Assembly: GCA_004764695.1 (NCBI GenBank)
Contig: SMSO01000031.1
Span: 7,373,261 to 7,437,260, forward strand
Origin: Schizochytrium sp. TIO01
Lineage: Eukaryota; Sar; Bigyra; Thraustochytrida; Thraustochytriidae
Direction: 5' to 3'
DNA: 64,000 nt
The position numbers and the translations under genes are program-made. Under the pieces are notes generated by a model. That model did not search any database and had not been told where the DNA came from. It worked only from the letters and a program-made list of their open reading frames with translations. Below are positions 10,756 to 20,763 of the stretch, piece after piece; position 1 is the first letter of the stretch, and each line of letters starts with the position of its first letter.

Positions 10756-12052
10756 TTAATTTGGCACACGGAAACGGAAATTCTGGCCTGGTCGAACACC
10801 TCGTGGAACTTCGACGCGCATTCGACCTCGATTAGGAACCTCGATCTGCACATTCAGAAGATAAGAACACAGTGCAAAGGGAAAAAGTAAGATAAGATTC
10901 GTCAGTTTCCGTTGCTGATTCGAAATACACAGCAAGCGATTGATGCTAAGGATATGTCCAGTAATCAATAAAGTTAACTTACAAGGATTTGCTGTCCCCC
11001 ACGAGCATTTGCTGTTATGTGAAAAGGGTTATCAAAGACCAAGCAAAAGAAAAATTGAGTTAGGAGCATGCACATGTTAGTCAAATGAAAAATTTCCATG
11101 AAGATAATCCTTTATAAGTAAGGATGCAAAATACCATTTTCCACAATGGTGAAAACATTGCAGATTCCCATTCTCTTTCTCTTTTTATCGTAGAAGAAGA
11201 CAAACAACTTACGAGGACATGTGACCTGCATAATCTGGCCCTCATTGCCACCAATATGAAGACGGCCATTGTTGCTGTTGTTGTTGGAGCTTGTCCGGGG
11301 GGGCAAGCGTACTTGGAAGCGGTCTCCCGAGCGGAGACCCGCTGGAACAATCACAGACATTTGATCACGGCCAGGCGGGTTAATGAGAAGACGAGTTCCA
11401 GCACGCGCGTTCTCGGGCACCACAACGGTAATCATGTTAGAATCAGTACTATCTGTCACACGGACCACGGGTCCAAGGCCATCGTCGCCCTCTCCATCAT
11501 CGTCGATAGCGTCTAGCTTTTTCACGACATAAATGGTGTCACCATTTTTTAAGTTGTACTGTGAGGTTTCAATTAGAGTCAGCATTAAGTCATTCCACGC
11601 AACCAATCTTGGTTAGTATGTTTCTGCAAAGCATTATAATAAAAAAAGAGAGCACGTTCAAACTTACATCGCCAAGAGTTTTGTGGTCTTCAAATACAGT
11701 TACACCCTGTTCGTTGCTCATATGAAATTTTACAGACATTGTAATGAAGAACTCAGTTAGCCGTCATGTTCTTAGAGAGCGTAACACGTATAATTCTTAA
11801 ACAATCGTCACAAGATGCGTTTATTCATATCCTCCACTTCGCCAAGACTTAGTTACAACGTACTTTGATCAGTCTCTGGGTAGCCACGGGAAAGTCTGGG
11901 TGTTCTTTTGCAACTAGCGTCTTGAGTTCGTCCACACCAACGTAGAGACTAATCTGCGGAAAAGGCATTTGAATACCCGAGAGTGTGCGCACTGTTAGCG
12001 AAATGAAAGAGCTCTCCAGCTTGCCGAAGTCCTCATCGTCCGAGACGTCCAT
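10756..12052 (-). CDS. Ubiquitin-like-domain protein with repeated V-P-x-G motifs
   Basis: Five exons, 11864-12052, 11668-11706, 11213-11558, 10983-11011 and 10756-10845, join to 230 residues. All donors begin GTAAGT or GTACGT. Residues about 17-90 align with ubiquitin without gaps around ubiquitin residues 42-59: QRLIK-G-V-TVFEDHKTLGDY, then LKNGDTIYVVKKL. The C-terminal diglycine of ubiquitin is absent, so this is an integral ubiquitin-like domain and not a conjugated modifier. The rest contains about three copies of a beta-rich unit of the form V-VP-x(4)-G-x(2)-(F/L)-x-(V/I)-x-P. Examples are IVPAGLRSGDRFQVRLPP and VEVPRGVRPGQNFRFRVP. Similar V-P-x-G repeats occur in proteins of protists, but I know of no function for them. 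An asparagine/serine linker separates the repeats. A role as adaptor in ubiquitin-linked turnover is only a guess. Confidence 0.75.
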
Positions 12053-13577
12053 GGTGAAGCCAAAGAGGAACTTTATGTATTGTGATACAAGAGAATTATA
12101 GACTTCAAAAACCCTGCTGCGTCCTCGCTTTCACGCAGCCCCGCAGAGGCAGGACGAGCAAGCAAGCTTGACTTGTTGATGAACGAGGCGGTCCTTCTGA
12201 CCTGAGTCGGAGCGGCAAGATGAAGTCGAGGGCAGTATTCGCGCTCAGTAACAGGCCCGCTCAGTAAGAGCTTCCACAGGAAGCTGCCACGGAAGTCAAC
12301 AAAGTTCGGGGCGTTTCTGCTCGCCCGCTGCTCGAGCGAGTTTATTGTTGTGTTTGTTTGCTCAGGCAATTGACTTTTTTCACTCCTACTTTGTGCTTGG
12401 CATAGTTGTTTATTTTTAATTCCCTCTTTTCTTCTTTCTCTACTTTAAGTAAGTAGAGAGAATACCAGTTAGCAACCCATAGTAATTTACTACGTACGTA
12501 TGTACCTCCTATCAATTCGAACTCTAAACAATTGAATCGAATGAATTATCAGAACAACTCCTATCGTAATCGTTATTGGACCTTGCTTTCGCTCTTTTTC
12601 TTGTTTCAGTTCTTTCTTTTTGTTCCAATCTCTAATCGTCATGAGTGTGCTTCAAGCTCAGGCTCTTGGTTGTTGTTTCCACTTGTAGTACCTAGGTACT
12701 TCTTCGACGACGATCATCGCGTGAGGTGAGATTGTTGACAGCCGACTCGTTTAGAGTCGACTTTGCGAACGAGGATTACTTTGAGGCGAGTAGTTGGTGG
12801 TGGTACATGACTATTTCAAAGGAAATAACACGATAAATTGAACTCCAGAGAATAAAAGAGAAAGCAAGGAAGCTACGTGCACGTACACACGCAGGTGCAA
12901 AACACTCATCTTGCTCGATTCTCACATTTGTAGTGAAATTGGAAATGCACTTATGATGGCACGAAATAGGGAAAACACGTGGAGAGAAAGTACAACCGAG
13001 ATTATGGCGGAGTAGAAGTTAGTAAGGAGAACTCATGAAGTACTAGGATGTAAGAAAGAACTTCTTGCTGTGCTTCCCAGTAATCGTGCTGTATTGGTTG
13101 TGGATGGGGGAGTTTGATGCAACGAACACTTGAAAATTTTATGGAGCAATGCCCAGAAATCAGGAAGGCTGAGTTGGTAGGCTCGCGAAAAAACACACAT
13201 AAAATTCGAAATAAAGATCTTCGACGATGATGCGAACTTTAATTATAACAACAAAAACAAAAACAAGCAAAAAAGCAAAATAAATCGTCGAAGAAGCGAT
13301 GTTGTTGTATATTTTTATTTTCTGATAAGTTTGTAATGACCATGGCAATACTGACAAAATAGGGGCCAGTCTAGTGTGATTCGTCAGGAAGGATTTTCAT
13401 TTTTCAGACTGACCACAGAGGGACTAGACAGAAACGCCCTGATGCTCTTTAAGTGCAAAAGATAGCACCAAAACTGGACAATAAAAAGCAAATGATGAAT
13501 TTCAAATTGAAGGATACTAAGGGATCTGGATCTGGAAGTTAAAACACAGAGTGAAATTAGTTGTGTGCAGGATACTA
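12053..13577. other. Intergenic region, no supported gene
   Basis: About 1.5 kb between two minus-strand genes. Several short open frames (up to about 98 codons at 12073-12369) lack domains. A word built on TACCTAGGTA lies near 12688-12698. It should hold the promoter of the ubiquitin-like gene and the 3' end of the p24 gene. Confidence 0.5.
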
Positions 13578-14553
13578 TTAAATCATACGTTTAACTTCGA
13601 AGAATCTTCTCAAGTAGTAAATTTGCCAAAGGTTTACTCCAACAAGCACTGCTGCCTCGCAAAGCGAAGAGAGCAACACCCTTGAACCTGTGTTTTCTGT
13701 GGTGCGTTGATGCCTCTCGCTTCGTCGACGAAGGTACTCTTCTTGTTCTTTGAGGTCGCTCACCCGGCGACCGAGGCGAAGCACAAGCTCATGCAGGCGA
13801 TCAACAGTTGACTGTGATAATTTGAAAATAATAAGGCGGAGCATAAAATGCATGTAGCCAAGTTAGATGCATTGTTAGTGTGAAATTTGCGTCGAGTCAA
13901 AAACATTAGTCTGGAGTTGATTCCAAAAATTTGCCAGCATTAATTTGCAAGTTGATAATATGTGCAAACCAGCTGAGACGTAAAAACAATGACCAACACA
14001 TCAATAAATTAAAGGAGTGTTTTTATTTTTCCAGACATATACATGTTGGCCTGTTTCAATGACTATTATTCCTCGTCTACCCTCGACTTACCTTATCTGC
14101 AAGATTTTCTGTGGCTTCGTTTTCCAGCAGCTCGTCTACCCGTCCCGCATGGATTGAGAACTGCACCTTCTTTACAGCATTTGTTGAGAGTCTGTTCCCA
14201 AAGCAGACCTTGTAGCGGCCTGCTTCACTGGCCTCGAACTCAAAGGTGCCTTCCTCTTGCCGAAATTGCTCAACGACCTTTGCCTGCGTCCTTGAGTAAA
14301 TTACAGCAAGATCAATGTCAAGATACCCCCCCTCAATAACCTGATAAGATCCTCTCATTTGCTCGCCACTTGTAAGGTCCTCAAAGAAGCATACCTCCTC
14401 ATCAGGCTTGACTGCCACGAAGGACCTCGCTGCCACATCTCGCACAGTCGTTAACGCCATCATCACGACCAGTGCCACCTTCCACGGCGACATTCTCTTT
14501 TCTCGCAAAGATCTTCTCCTCACAGTCCGAGCCTGTGCTTCCGCAGAACCCAT
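13578..14553 (-). CDS. p24/TMED (EMP24/GP25L) family cargo receptor
   Basis: Two exons, 14092-14553 and 13578-13811 (GTAAGT donor, CACAG acceptor, phase 0), give 231 residues. A hydrophobic segment, WKVALVVMMALTTV, near residue 25 looks like a signal peptide. It begins soon after an internal Met at 14493, which may be the true start. The lumenal part is a GOLD domain: CFFEDLTSGEQ, RGSYQV, an F-FEASEAGRYKVCFGN strand with paired Cys, then a coiled-coil stretch (DRLHELVLRLG and following). The last 30 residues hold one membrane span (LLSSLCEAAVLVGVNLWQIYYL). The short cytosolic tail, RRFFEVKRMI, has the FF motif used for COPII and a dibasic KRxx ending used for COPI. p24 proteins cycle between ER and Golgi and load GPI-anchored and other cargo. 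Which of the alpha, beta, gamma or delta classes it belongs to is not clear. Confidence 0.88.
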
Positions 14554-15086
14554 TTCTCTGCAACCGTGTCAACGCACTCCTGGTGCCGCTGCCTTCTGCT
14601 CCGTGTCTGCTAGATGGATAAGTGTCTTATCGATCGATCATTTCATCAAATTGTGTTATATTTATTCGTCTCTTCAAGATCGTCTTCGCTCTCTCTCTTC
14701 TCCATCCCATCCCTGTTCCGATAATATCGACACCAGTACCTCCTATTTCCTGGAGTTTATCTCACTCCTCACCATCGTTTTATAGCACTTTGTTTTCATC
14801 CAGCCCCTGTTCTGCTATTAATTCTACTTTCCGGTTTCATCCTCGTTGCAATCGGTTTTTCGTAACCTCTAGTGTTCTTTATATATTGCTATATAGAACG
14901 GAACTTGGCCGAGTAAAATGATACTGAGTAAATATTGTATACGTAAAAAGTAGTATAAAGTTATGGTGGATAACTAAAAGATGTTTCGTTCGTTCTGTTC
15001 TATGTGTGGTCTGTGGGTCTCAGTGCTTTGGAGGAGAGCAGAACTACTGGTGCTCGAGGTCGATTGGCTTTCGCTCGAGGTCCAAG
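14554..15086. promoter_or_regulatory. Divergent region between p24 gene and UTP18
   Basis: About 530 bases between divergent ATGs. The p24-proximal half is pyrimidine-rich on the plus strand and the UTP18-proximal half is AT-rich. No specific element is recognised. Confidence 0.4.
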
Positions 15087-17680
15087 ATGGCGCGCACGCG
15101 AGCCAAGAGCGCGGCCAACCCGGACGGTACGCCGCTTAAGACTCCTCCTCAGAAGCGCACACGTGCTGCTCGTGCTGCTACAACTGCGAAGAAGGCTCAA
15201 AAGGCTGCTGCCTTGCATGATGATGACGACCAGCTCCTTGGCGACGCCAGTCATGCCGATGCCAGCTTGCCAAAGCGAGCGGCAACAGCAGTGAAGCCTC
15301 GTGCATCGAGACGTGCGAAGGAGATTACTTCGGAGGCACCTTCGTTTGACCCGTTTTCCCCACCTCTGACCAGGGCCAGGCTCCGGCGCAAGACCATGGA
15401 CGGTTCTGAGCTCAAGCGCAGTGCCAAAAAGGCCAACCCCGAAGAAGAACGACGAGGAGAACGTTGAAATGGAGGGCGCTGACAGTGATGAAGTTGTGGA
15501 GGTAGTTGACAACGATGATCTCGACGGCGAGAACCTCACTGACGAAGACAAGGTTGAGGAAGGTTCCGAAGATGAAGGAGACACCAGCGACGATGAGCAG
15601 AACGCAGAACGCGAAGAGGTCGATGTCGTGCAACAAGAACAACTAGTCTCTGGAGGCGAAGAGAGCGAGGACGAGGACGAGGGACGAGGAGAGTGAAGAT
15701 GAGGAAGATGAAAAGGAAGCAACAGTGCTTGTGAAGGCAAGCGCAGAGGACCTCGAGGAGGTTGAGGAGGGTTCATCTTCTGGAGAAGAAGAAGATGAAG
15801 GTCAAGAAGAAGATGGTGACGACGATGAAGAAGAGGAGGAGGCTGAGGTAGCCGTAGCACAGACTGTGGAAGAGGATGACAAAGAAGCCTCTGAGTCCGA
15901 AGAAGAAGATCAAGAACAAGCATCTGAGTCGGAACAGGAAGACGAAGTGGAACAGCAAGAGCAAGAACAAGCCTCTGAGTCTGAACAAGAAGAAGAAGCC
16001 TCTGAGTCCGAACAAGAAGAAGAAGAAGAAGCAGAGGAGGAAGGAGACATTATCTCTCGCATGATTGCCAGCAAGAATCAGAACCCAAACAAGAGCCCGA
16101 AGAAGCAGACTCCGGTTGAGCAGGATAGCGAATCTGAGGACGATGAGGAATCAGCTGAAGAAGACGAGGAATCTCTCAGTGATGATAACGACTCCGACGA
16201 CGATGACGAGGAGGAGCGTGCTCTGGAGATGGCCCTGTTTGGGTCTCTTAAGTCAAAGCAGGCCCGAAAAGAACTCGAGGCTGTAAACAGCGGCGCCAAG
16301 GCACGCGAGCTACGCAATGGAGATCTCTTTGTGGAGGACAAGGGTGCCTCCAGCATTGAGGAGTCTCCAAAGGATAAGAAGTCTAAGAAGGATGAGGCGC
16401 GCAAGGTAGCATGGGAGGATGACGATGACGCTGATATCCACGTGAACCTGAAAAACACTAGCAAGTCCCGCAAACTTCGCGAAGACCTTAGTGAACAGGT
16501 CGTTGACGGTAAGGAGTACTCTAAGCGCCTCCGTGAGCAGTTCCGCAAAATGAACCGCAATGCAGACTGGGCAGAACTCCCTTCGCGAAAGCGTGCTCGG
16601 CGTAACGGAGAGGCTAGTGACGATGAGGGTGAGGATGAAGAACTGGCGCTTCTGCGAAGCAGCGAACCCTTAACCCGTCGCGCGAGCGAATTCCGAAGAC
16701 TGCCGCCAGGACGTCTTCAGATGACACGGCTAAATGATGCCAACCAACACGCGCCTTCTAAGTCAGTGGTACAGAGTGTGGACTGGCACAAACAAGGTCA
16801 GCTGATGGCGACCGCAGGCTACGACAAGGCTTTACGAATCTTCAAGGTCGATGGCAAGGTGAACGCGCGCGTAGAATCTGTGAACCTTCGCGACATGCCC
16901 ATCTTTAACGCGCAGTTTGCAGGCCGCAACCACGAGCAGATTATCTGTGTTGGACGCCGTCCATTCTTTTACTGGCTTGACCTTGAGTCTGGATCTGTTG
17001 GCAAGATCCCAAGCCTTATGGGACGCTCTGAACGCAGTCTTGAGAGCATGACGGTTGCCCCTGATGGATCACTCATGGCATTTATGGGCTACGACGGAAA
17101 TGTCATTCTTGCCTCCCAGGACTCCAAACAGTGGGTAGCAAATGTTAAGATGAACGAAAATGCTTCCTGTGCAGCATTCACCCGTGATGGACGCTACCTA
17201 TACTCTGGAGGTGACCATGGCCGTGTGTACTGCTGGGACATGCGTACGCGCCGAATCCTTTTTAAGTTTCAGGACCAGGGTAGCACCTGGACTCGCTCCA
17301 TTGCTGTGAGCCCATACAATGACCGCCTCGCGGTTGGATCTTCCAACGGTGTCGTAAATCTATACGATGTGGATAAGGTGTCCTCGGAGAAGTCTCCGGA
17401 CCCACTCAAAGCCATCATGTCGCTGACCACTGCTGTGGATCAGGTCAAGTTTAACAGCGATGGTCAGCTCCTTGCAATGCTTTCGCGCCGCAAGAAGGAC
17501 TCTGTTCGTCTCTTTAACACCAATACCATGACTGTGGTGCAGAACTGGCCGACCGCAAGCACACCTATTCACTACGCAAGCGCCGTATCCTTTAGCCCAG
17601 GATCTGGCATGCTTGCCCTCGGTAACGACCGTGGTCGCTGCCTCTTGTACCGTCTCAACCACTACAAGTCCGCTGCTTAA
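15087..17680 (+). CDS. UTP18: UTP18, WD40 subunit of the U3 small-subunit processome (two frameshifts)
   Basis: Read in three consecutive frames (15087 to about 15440, to about 15683, to 17680), the gene encodes about 863 residues. The C-terminal 350 residues match UTP18. The run RLNDANQHAPSKSVVQSVDW, the GYDKALRIFKVDGK strand and SGGDHGRVYCWDMR are WD40 blades, and the protein ends in a blade with GNDRGRCLLYRLN. UTP18 belongs to the UtpB module that processes 18S pre-rRNA in the nucleolus, and its N-terminus can recruit the Mtr4 exosome helicase. The N-terminal 450 residues are unusually long and extremely acidic (runs of E, D and S), after a basic Arg/Lys-rich start. Two single-base shifts split the frame: an extra base in AAAAA at 15426-15430 or CCCC at 15437-15440, and one in GGG at 15681-15683. 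Removing one base at each joins the frames smoothly. Confidence 0.9.
15426..15440 (+). other. Apparent +1 frameshift in UTP18 (first)
   Basis: The first reading frame runs into a stop soon after 15440, while the next frame continues the acidic region. Loss of one base from the A5 run (15426-15430) or the C4 run (15437-15440) fuses them. Confidence 0.7.
15681..15683 (+). other. Apparent +1 frameshift in UTP18 (second)
   Basis: The G3 interrupts a GAGGAC codon repeat. With one G fewer the repeat stays in register and runs into the frame that encodes the WD40 domain. As written, that frame stops at 15694. Confidence 0.75.
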
Positions 17681-18860
17681 ACATACGAGGAAGTATCAAA
17701 ATGTGCATGATGCGAACTTTGTGAAGAAGTTGCATCGCACTGTGTTTTGTTCGATCGTGGTGCGGTGGCATCTGCCCATGCCAAGAGTAAGCGAAACAGA
17801 ATGGATAGATATAAAACGCACTGTATGGCGGACAACCACTCCCTTTTAACCGCCCTATTCCGTTAGACTACCTACTACCTTATAAACCTCTTTCAACGAA
17901 GGTCTTACGTAAACACGAATATTGTTTTTTTGGTCTCGCCTTCTTTCATTGTTTCTTGAGAGTACAAATGCCACTAGAGTTTGATTACCTATTATCTCAG
18001 TTTACATTTAATACATGTTTGTGCGAGTGGTCAAACCTTTTACCTTACTCTCTGTTAAGTAACCTTTTATAATGTTTTGCTCTGTTATTTGACTGAGCTT
18101 TCCTTTCCTTTTTTATTAGCCTTAAAAAAGAAAGGAAACAAAGAAAGCCCCGGATTCAGACTCTGCAAGCAGGATTTTCGTTCTTTAAACTGAGATAAAC
18201 ACTATATTATGTATATCAAAGCCTCGATCTAGTTGTATTGCTGATCATCTTTCAACGCAAAAGGCTGGTTTTCAAAATTTATTTTTATAAGCGATTGAAC
18301 TGGCTCTGAGAAGCAGTAGCAGTAGAAGAACGAAAAGGGGGGGGGGGATCATATAGTCTCCATTTTTCTTTTGAAATCATATTATATTCTATTTTCCTAT
18401 GTAAATGATTAAATTCATCCTCAAGTTTTTGGTGGCTTTATTATTATTATTGTGTAATTCTACTATGTAAGAGGTTGCAGCGTAAAATAGCTTTCATCAC
18501 GAATGAAGAGTCCTACCCCCTTTCCTTAAGCTTTCAAATATCTGCTTATTCTCCCAACGCCACATAAAATGGTGGTGTGGTAATCGATTTGAAACCCAAT
18601 GATAGATGAATGAATTTATGCCCACGGAGTCGTGATGATCTCATGAGCAATCTCATTAAATGACATAAAATACCCCCATGCCCCCTTCGCGCAAGGTGTA
18701 CCTGAGCCGTGCCCGCAAATTAAGGCCACTCGCATTCAGCACTGTGCAAAAGGCAAACACCAGTTGGGGAGAGCGTTGAAGAGTACAAAACCCCAGCACT
18801 TATCGATATTCAGTCATTCGAATCTTGATTTCGGGTGTCTCGAATTTGTAAGAGATTGAT
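17681..18860. other. Convergent intergenic region, no supported gene
   Basis: About 1.2 kb of AT-rich DNA between UTP18 and a small minus-strand gene. It holds an 11-base G run at 18337-18347 and no open frame with a recognisable domain. Confidence 0.5.
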
Positions 18861-19142
18861 TTACTCCTCCTTCTTGGGCTTGATGTCTACAACCTCGTCG
18901 TTGTAGGTGACCTGCATGGTCTGCATATCAAGCTTGATGCCCTTGACCTTGCCAGCAGCAGTACCCTCGGGAACGACGCCCTGTTCCTCGAGCTCGCGGA
19001 GCTTGGACTCGAGGGCTTTCCTGCGCTCAGCAAGGGTAACGGTTTGGTTGATCGAGGTGTACGCGAGGAATCCAGTGGCGCCAATGAGGCCTGCCACAAG
19101 AGTACGTTGCACGACGTCAGCTGCGCGTCCGAGGCCCGACAT
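18861..19142 (-). CDS. Small single-pass membrane protein, unknown function
   Basis: The product is 93 residues from the ATG at 19142; the open frame reaches 19154 but begins there with TTG. The N-terminus is short and mildly basic, followed by one hydrophobic segment of about 18 residues (TLVAGLIGATGFLAY). Then comes a charged helix that looks like a coiled coil (ERRKALESKLRELEEQG), and a beta-like tail ending PKKEE. The overall plan (short basic N-terminus, one span, charged helix) resembles small mitochondrial inner-membrane assembly or contact-site proteins, but no family signature is present. Single exon. Codon use and the sharp end at TAA support a real gene. The open DNA on either side suggests it is transcribed alone. 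Confidence 0.65.
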   Translation of the reverse strand: MSGLGRAADVVQRTLVAGLIGATGFLAYTSINQTVTLAERRKALESKLRELEEQGVVPEGTAAGKVKGIKLDMQTMQVTYNDEVVDIKPKKEE

Positions 19143-19822
19143 TCTCACAAGCAAGATTAAGTCTCTAGTCTGATCTGTACTACAGCAAAGTCCAAATCAA
19201 AAGTCCAACAAGATACAAACAAGGGTACGACGCCACCAAAAGATATTCTAGCTGCGCTAAAAATTTCAACGCTGGCCAGTGCTTTGACGTCTGCGCGATG
19301 AATGAACTTTTGATCGAGTTTAATTATCTCTTTCTCATCGCACCTAAGTCTGTTCTTCTTTATTCCCGATTTCTTTCCTCGCCTTCTCTACTAGTGCTCT
19401 TATTACCTAGTTCTTTAATCTTCTTTCTTTTCATTGATGGTCGCTGAAGCTCTAGCTGCGCTAGGACTCGTATAGGAGACTGTCAGTAGCAAGCACTTAG
19501 ACAAAACTACGCGGACCCTTCGAGACCATGCATTGTCGATTATAATACATTACCATGGTACATTACATTAGATTACATTAGCCTGCATTACATTGCATTG
19601 TATTGCATTGCATTGTATTGCATTTTAGGACAAAGTCTGACTAAAGCTGCGGAAGCAGTAGTACGGGAAATTGCGAACTGCAATCTGTGCATTAATTCAC
19701 AGGTCTGCTTCATCACTGGCGGCCACGCGGAATTGCTGAGATGAATGCGGCATGAAGAATGAATGATGGGAACAGCTGAATGCATTTTGTGTGACTTGAA
19801 TGGGTCAACAAGCTGGAGTGGT
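19143..19822. other. Intergenic region with imperfect ATTGC/ATTAC pentamer tract
   Basis: About 680 bases between two minus-strand genes. A tandem-like run of ATTAC, ATTGC and ATTGT pentamers spans about 19551-19625. No gene is recognised in it. Confidence 0.55.
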
Positions 19823-20763
19823 TTATGATGAAGGCTGTGCTGGGAAAACCGGGGACTCATACGAAGGACTCGAAGGAGTGGGAGTCGTCGGCGTGGGCAT
19901 TTTGGTGCATGGTACAGATTGAGATGAGGATGAGGATGAAAGAGACCATCGCGCGGGAGTCGAGAACGTTGAGTAACTCTCTAGACTGGGCGAAGAGAAT
20001 GTAGCTGAGGAAGGCCTTCTGCGTTGATGATCGATAAAGTCTTTATATCGACGATAGTCCCAGTAATCTTTCCAGAACTCAATTTGATTGTCGCGGATCT
20101 GCGATGGGATAGCAGTGATTGTGTGGATTGTGATGAGATGAGTGTGATGGGGAGAGCATTAGTATTCAATTAACGACCTAAACCACGATATGCGGACTTA
20201 TGGTGCGCACATACAAGAGGTTCTCCCAGCAACACAAGCGGGCACTCTCAATATAACTAATAAATGTATGTTTCCCAAAGAGCCTAACTTACTTTTAGGT
20301 AACCGCAGATAGGAATGTGAAGCCACTTATCATGTATCTTGAAAGAGTCAAGACGCTCAACAAAGACAAGATCTCCTTTTTGTGCCATGTGACGAATTAC
20401 TAGATCCGCCTGAGAACACTGCATGGATACAGACGAAGCGAACGCCTTACGGAATTGTGTCTTGCCATGGATTGCCCAATTAGAGGGGTGTGGTTCGTTT
20501 ATATACACAATATCCTCTGCAACAAAGGTACAAACTTGATCCAGGTCTCGGGCAGATTGAGCGGCAAAAAATTGCTTTACTAAACGCAACTCTAAGCTTG
20601 TTGCATCCTGCGTTGTGAAAGCTGGGTCTTTATTGCTTGCTGACAACTCTGCAGAGGCACTATCGTTTTCACAGGAACTCAATGCAATGTTATAGCCCGC
20701 TATTCCAATGATTGCGCCTAATCCCACGAGAGCAAGGCGCTCCATTGTAGTCTTTACATCCAT
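19823..20763 (-). CDS. Membrane-anchored limonene-1,2-epoxide-hydrolase-like (SnoaL fold) protein
   Basis: Two exons, 20293-20763 and 19823-20098 (GTAAGT donor, CGCAG acceptor, phase 0), give 248 residues. Residues 10-29 form one hydrophobic span, so the protein is probably membrane-anchored or imported. Residues 55-175 match the epoxide-hydrolase branch of the SnoaL/NTF2-like fold. The catalytic set of Rhodococcus limonene epoxide hydrolase (Tyr53, Asn55, Arg99, Asp101, Asp132) has counterparts at Y87, N89, R137, D139 and D168. They lie in VYINEP, VERLDSF and FWKDYWD, with nearly the same spacing. Hydrolysis of a small lipophilic epoxide is therefore plausible; the substrate is unknown. The last 70 residues are Ser/Thr/Pro-rich and look disordered. 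That tail is open in frame to a TAA but is less certain. The exon 2 part before the tail is essential because it supplies D168. Confidence 0.78.

Noticed and set aside
15000-15923. Minus-strand open frame of about 300 codons opposite UTP18
   Set aside because: It is the complement of the acidic GAA/GAG/GAC-rich UTP18 coding sequence, giving Ser/Leu/Phe-rich nonsense; it crosses the UTP18 frameshifts.
18670-18760. Possible U6 snRNA-like core (CATGCCCCCTTCGCGCAAGG)
   Set aside because: The similarity is limited to the GCGCAAGG part; the ACAGAGA box, 5' stem and terminal T run are absent.
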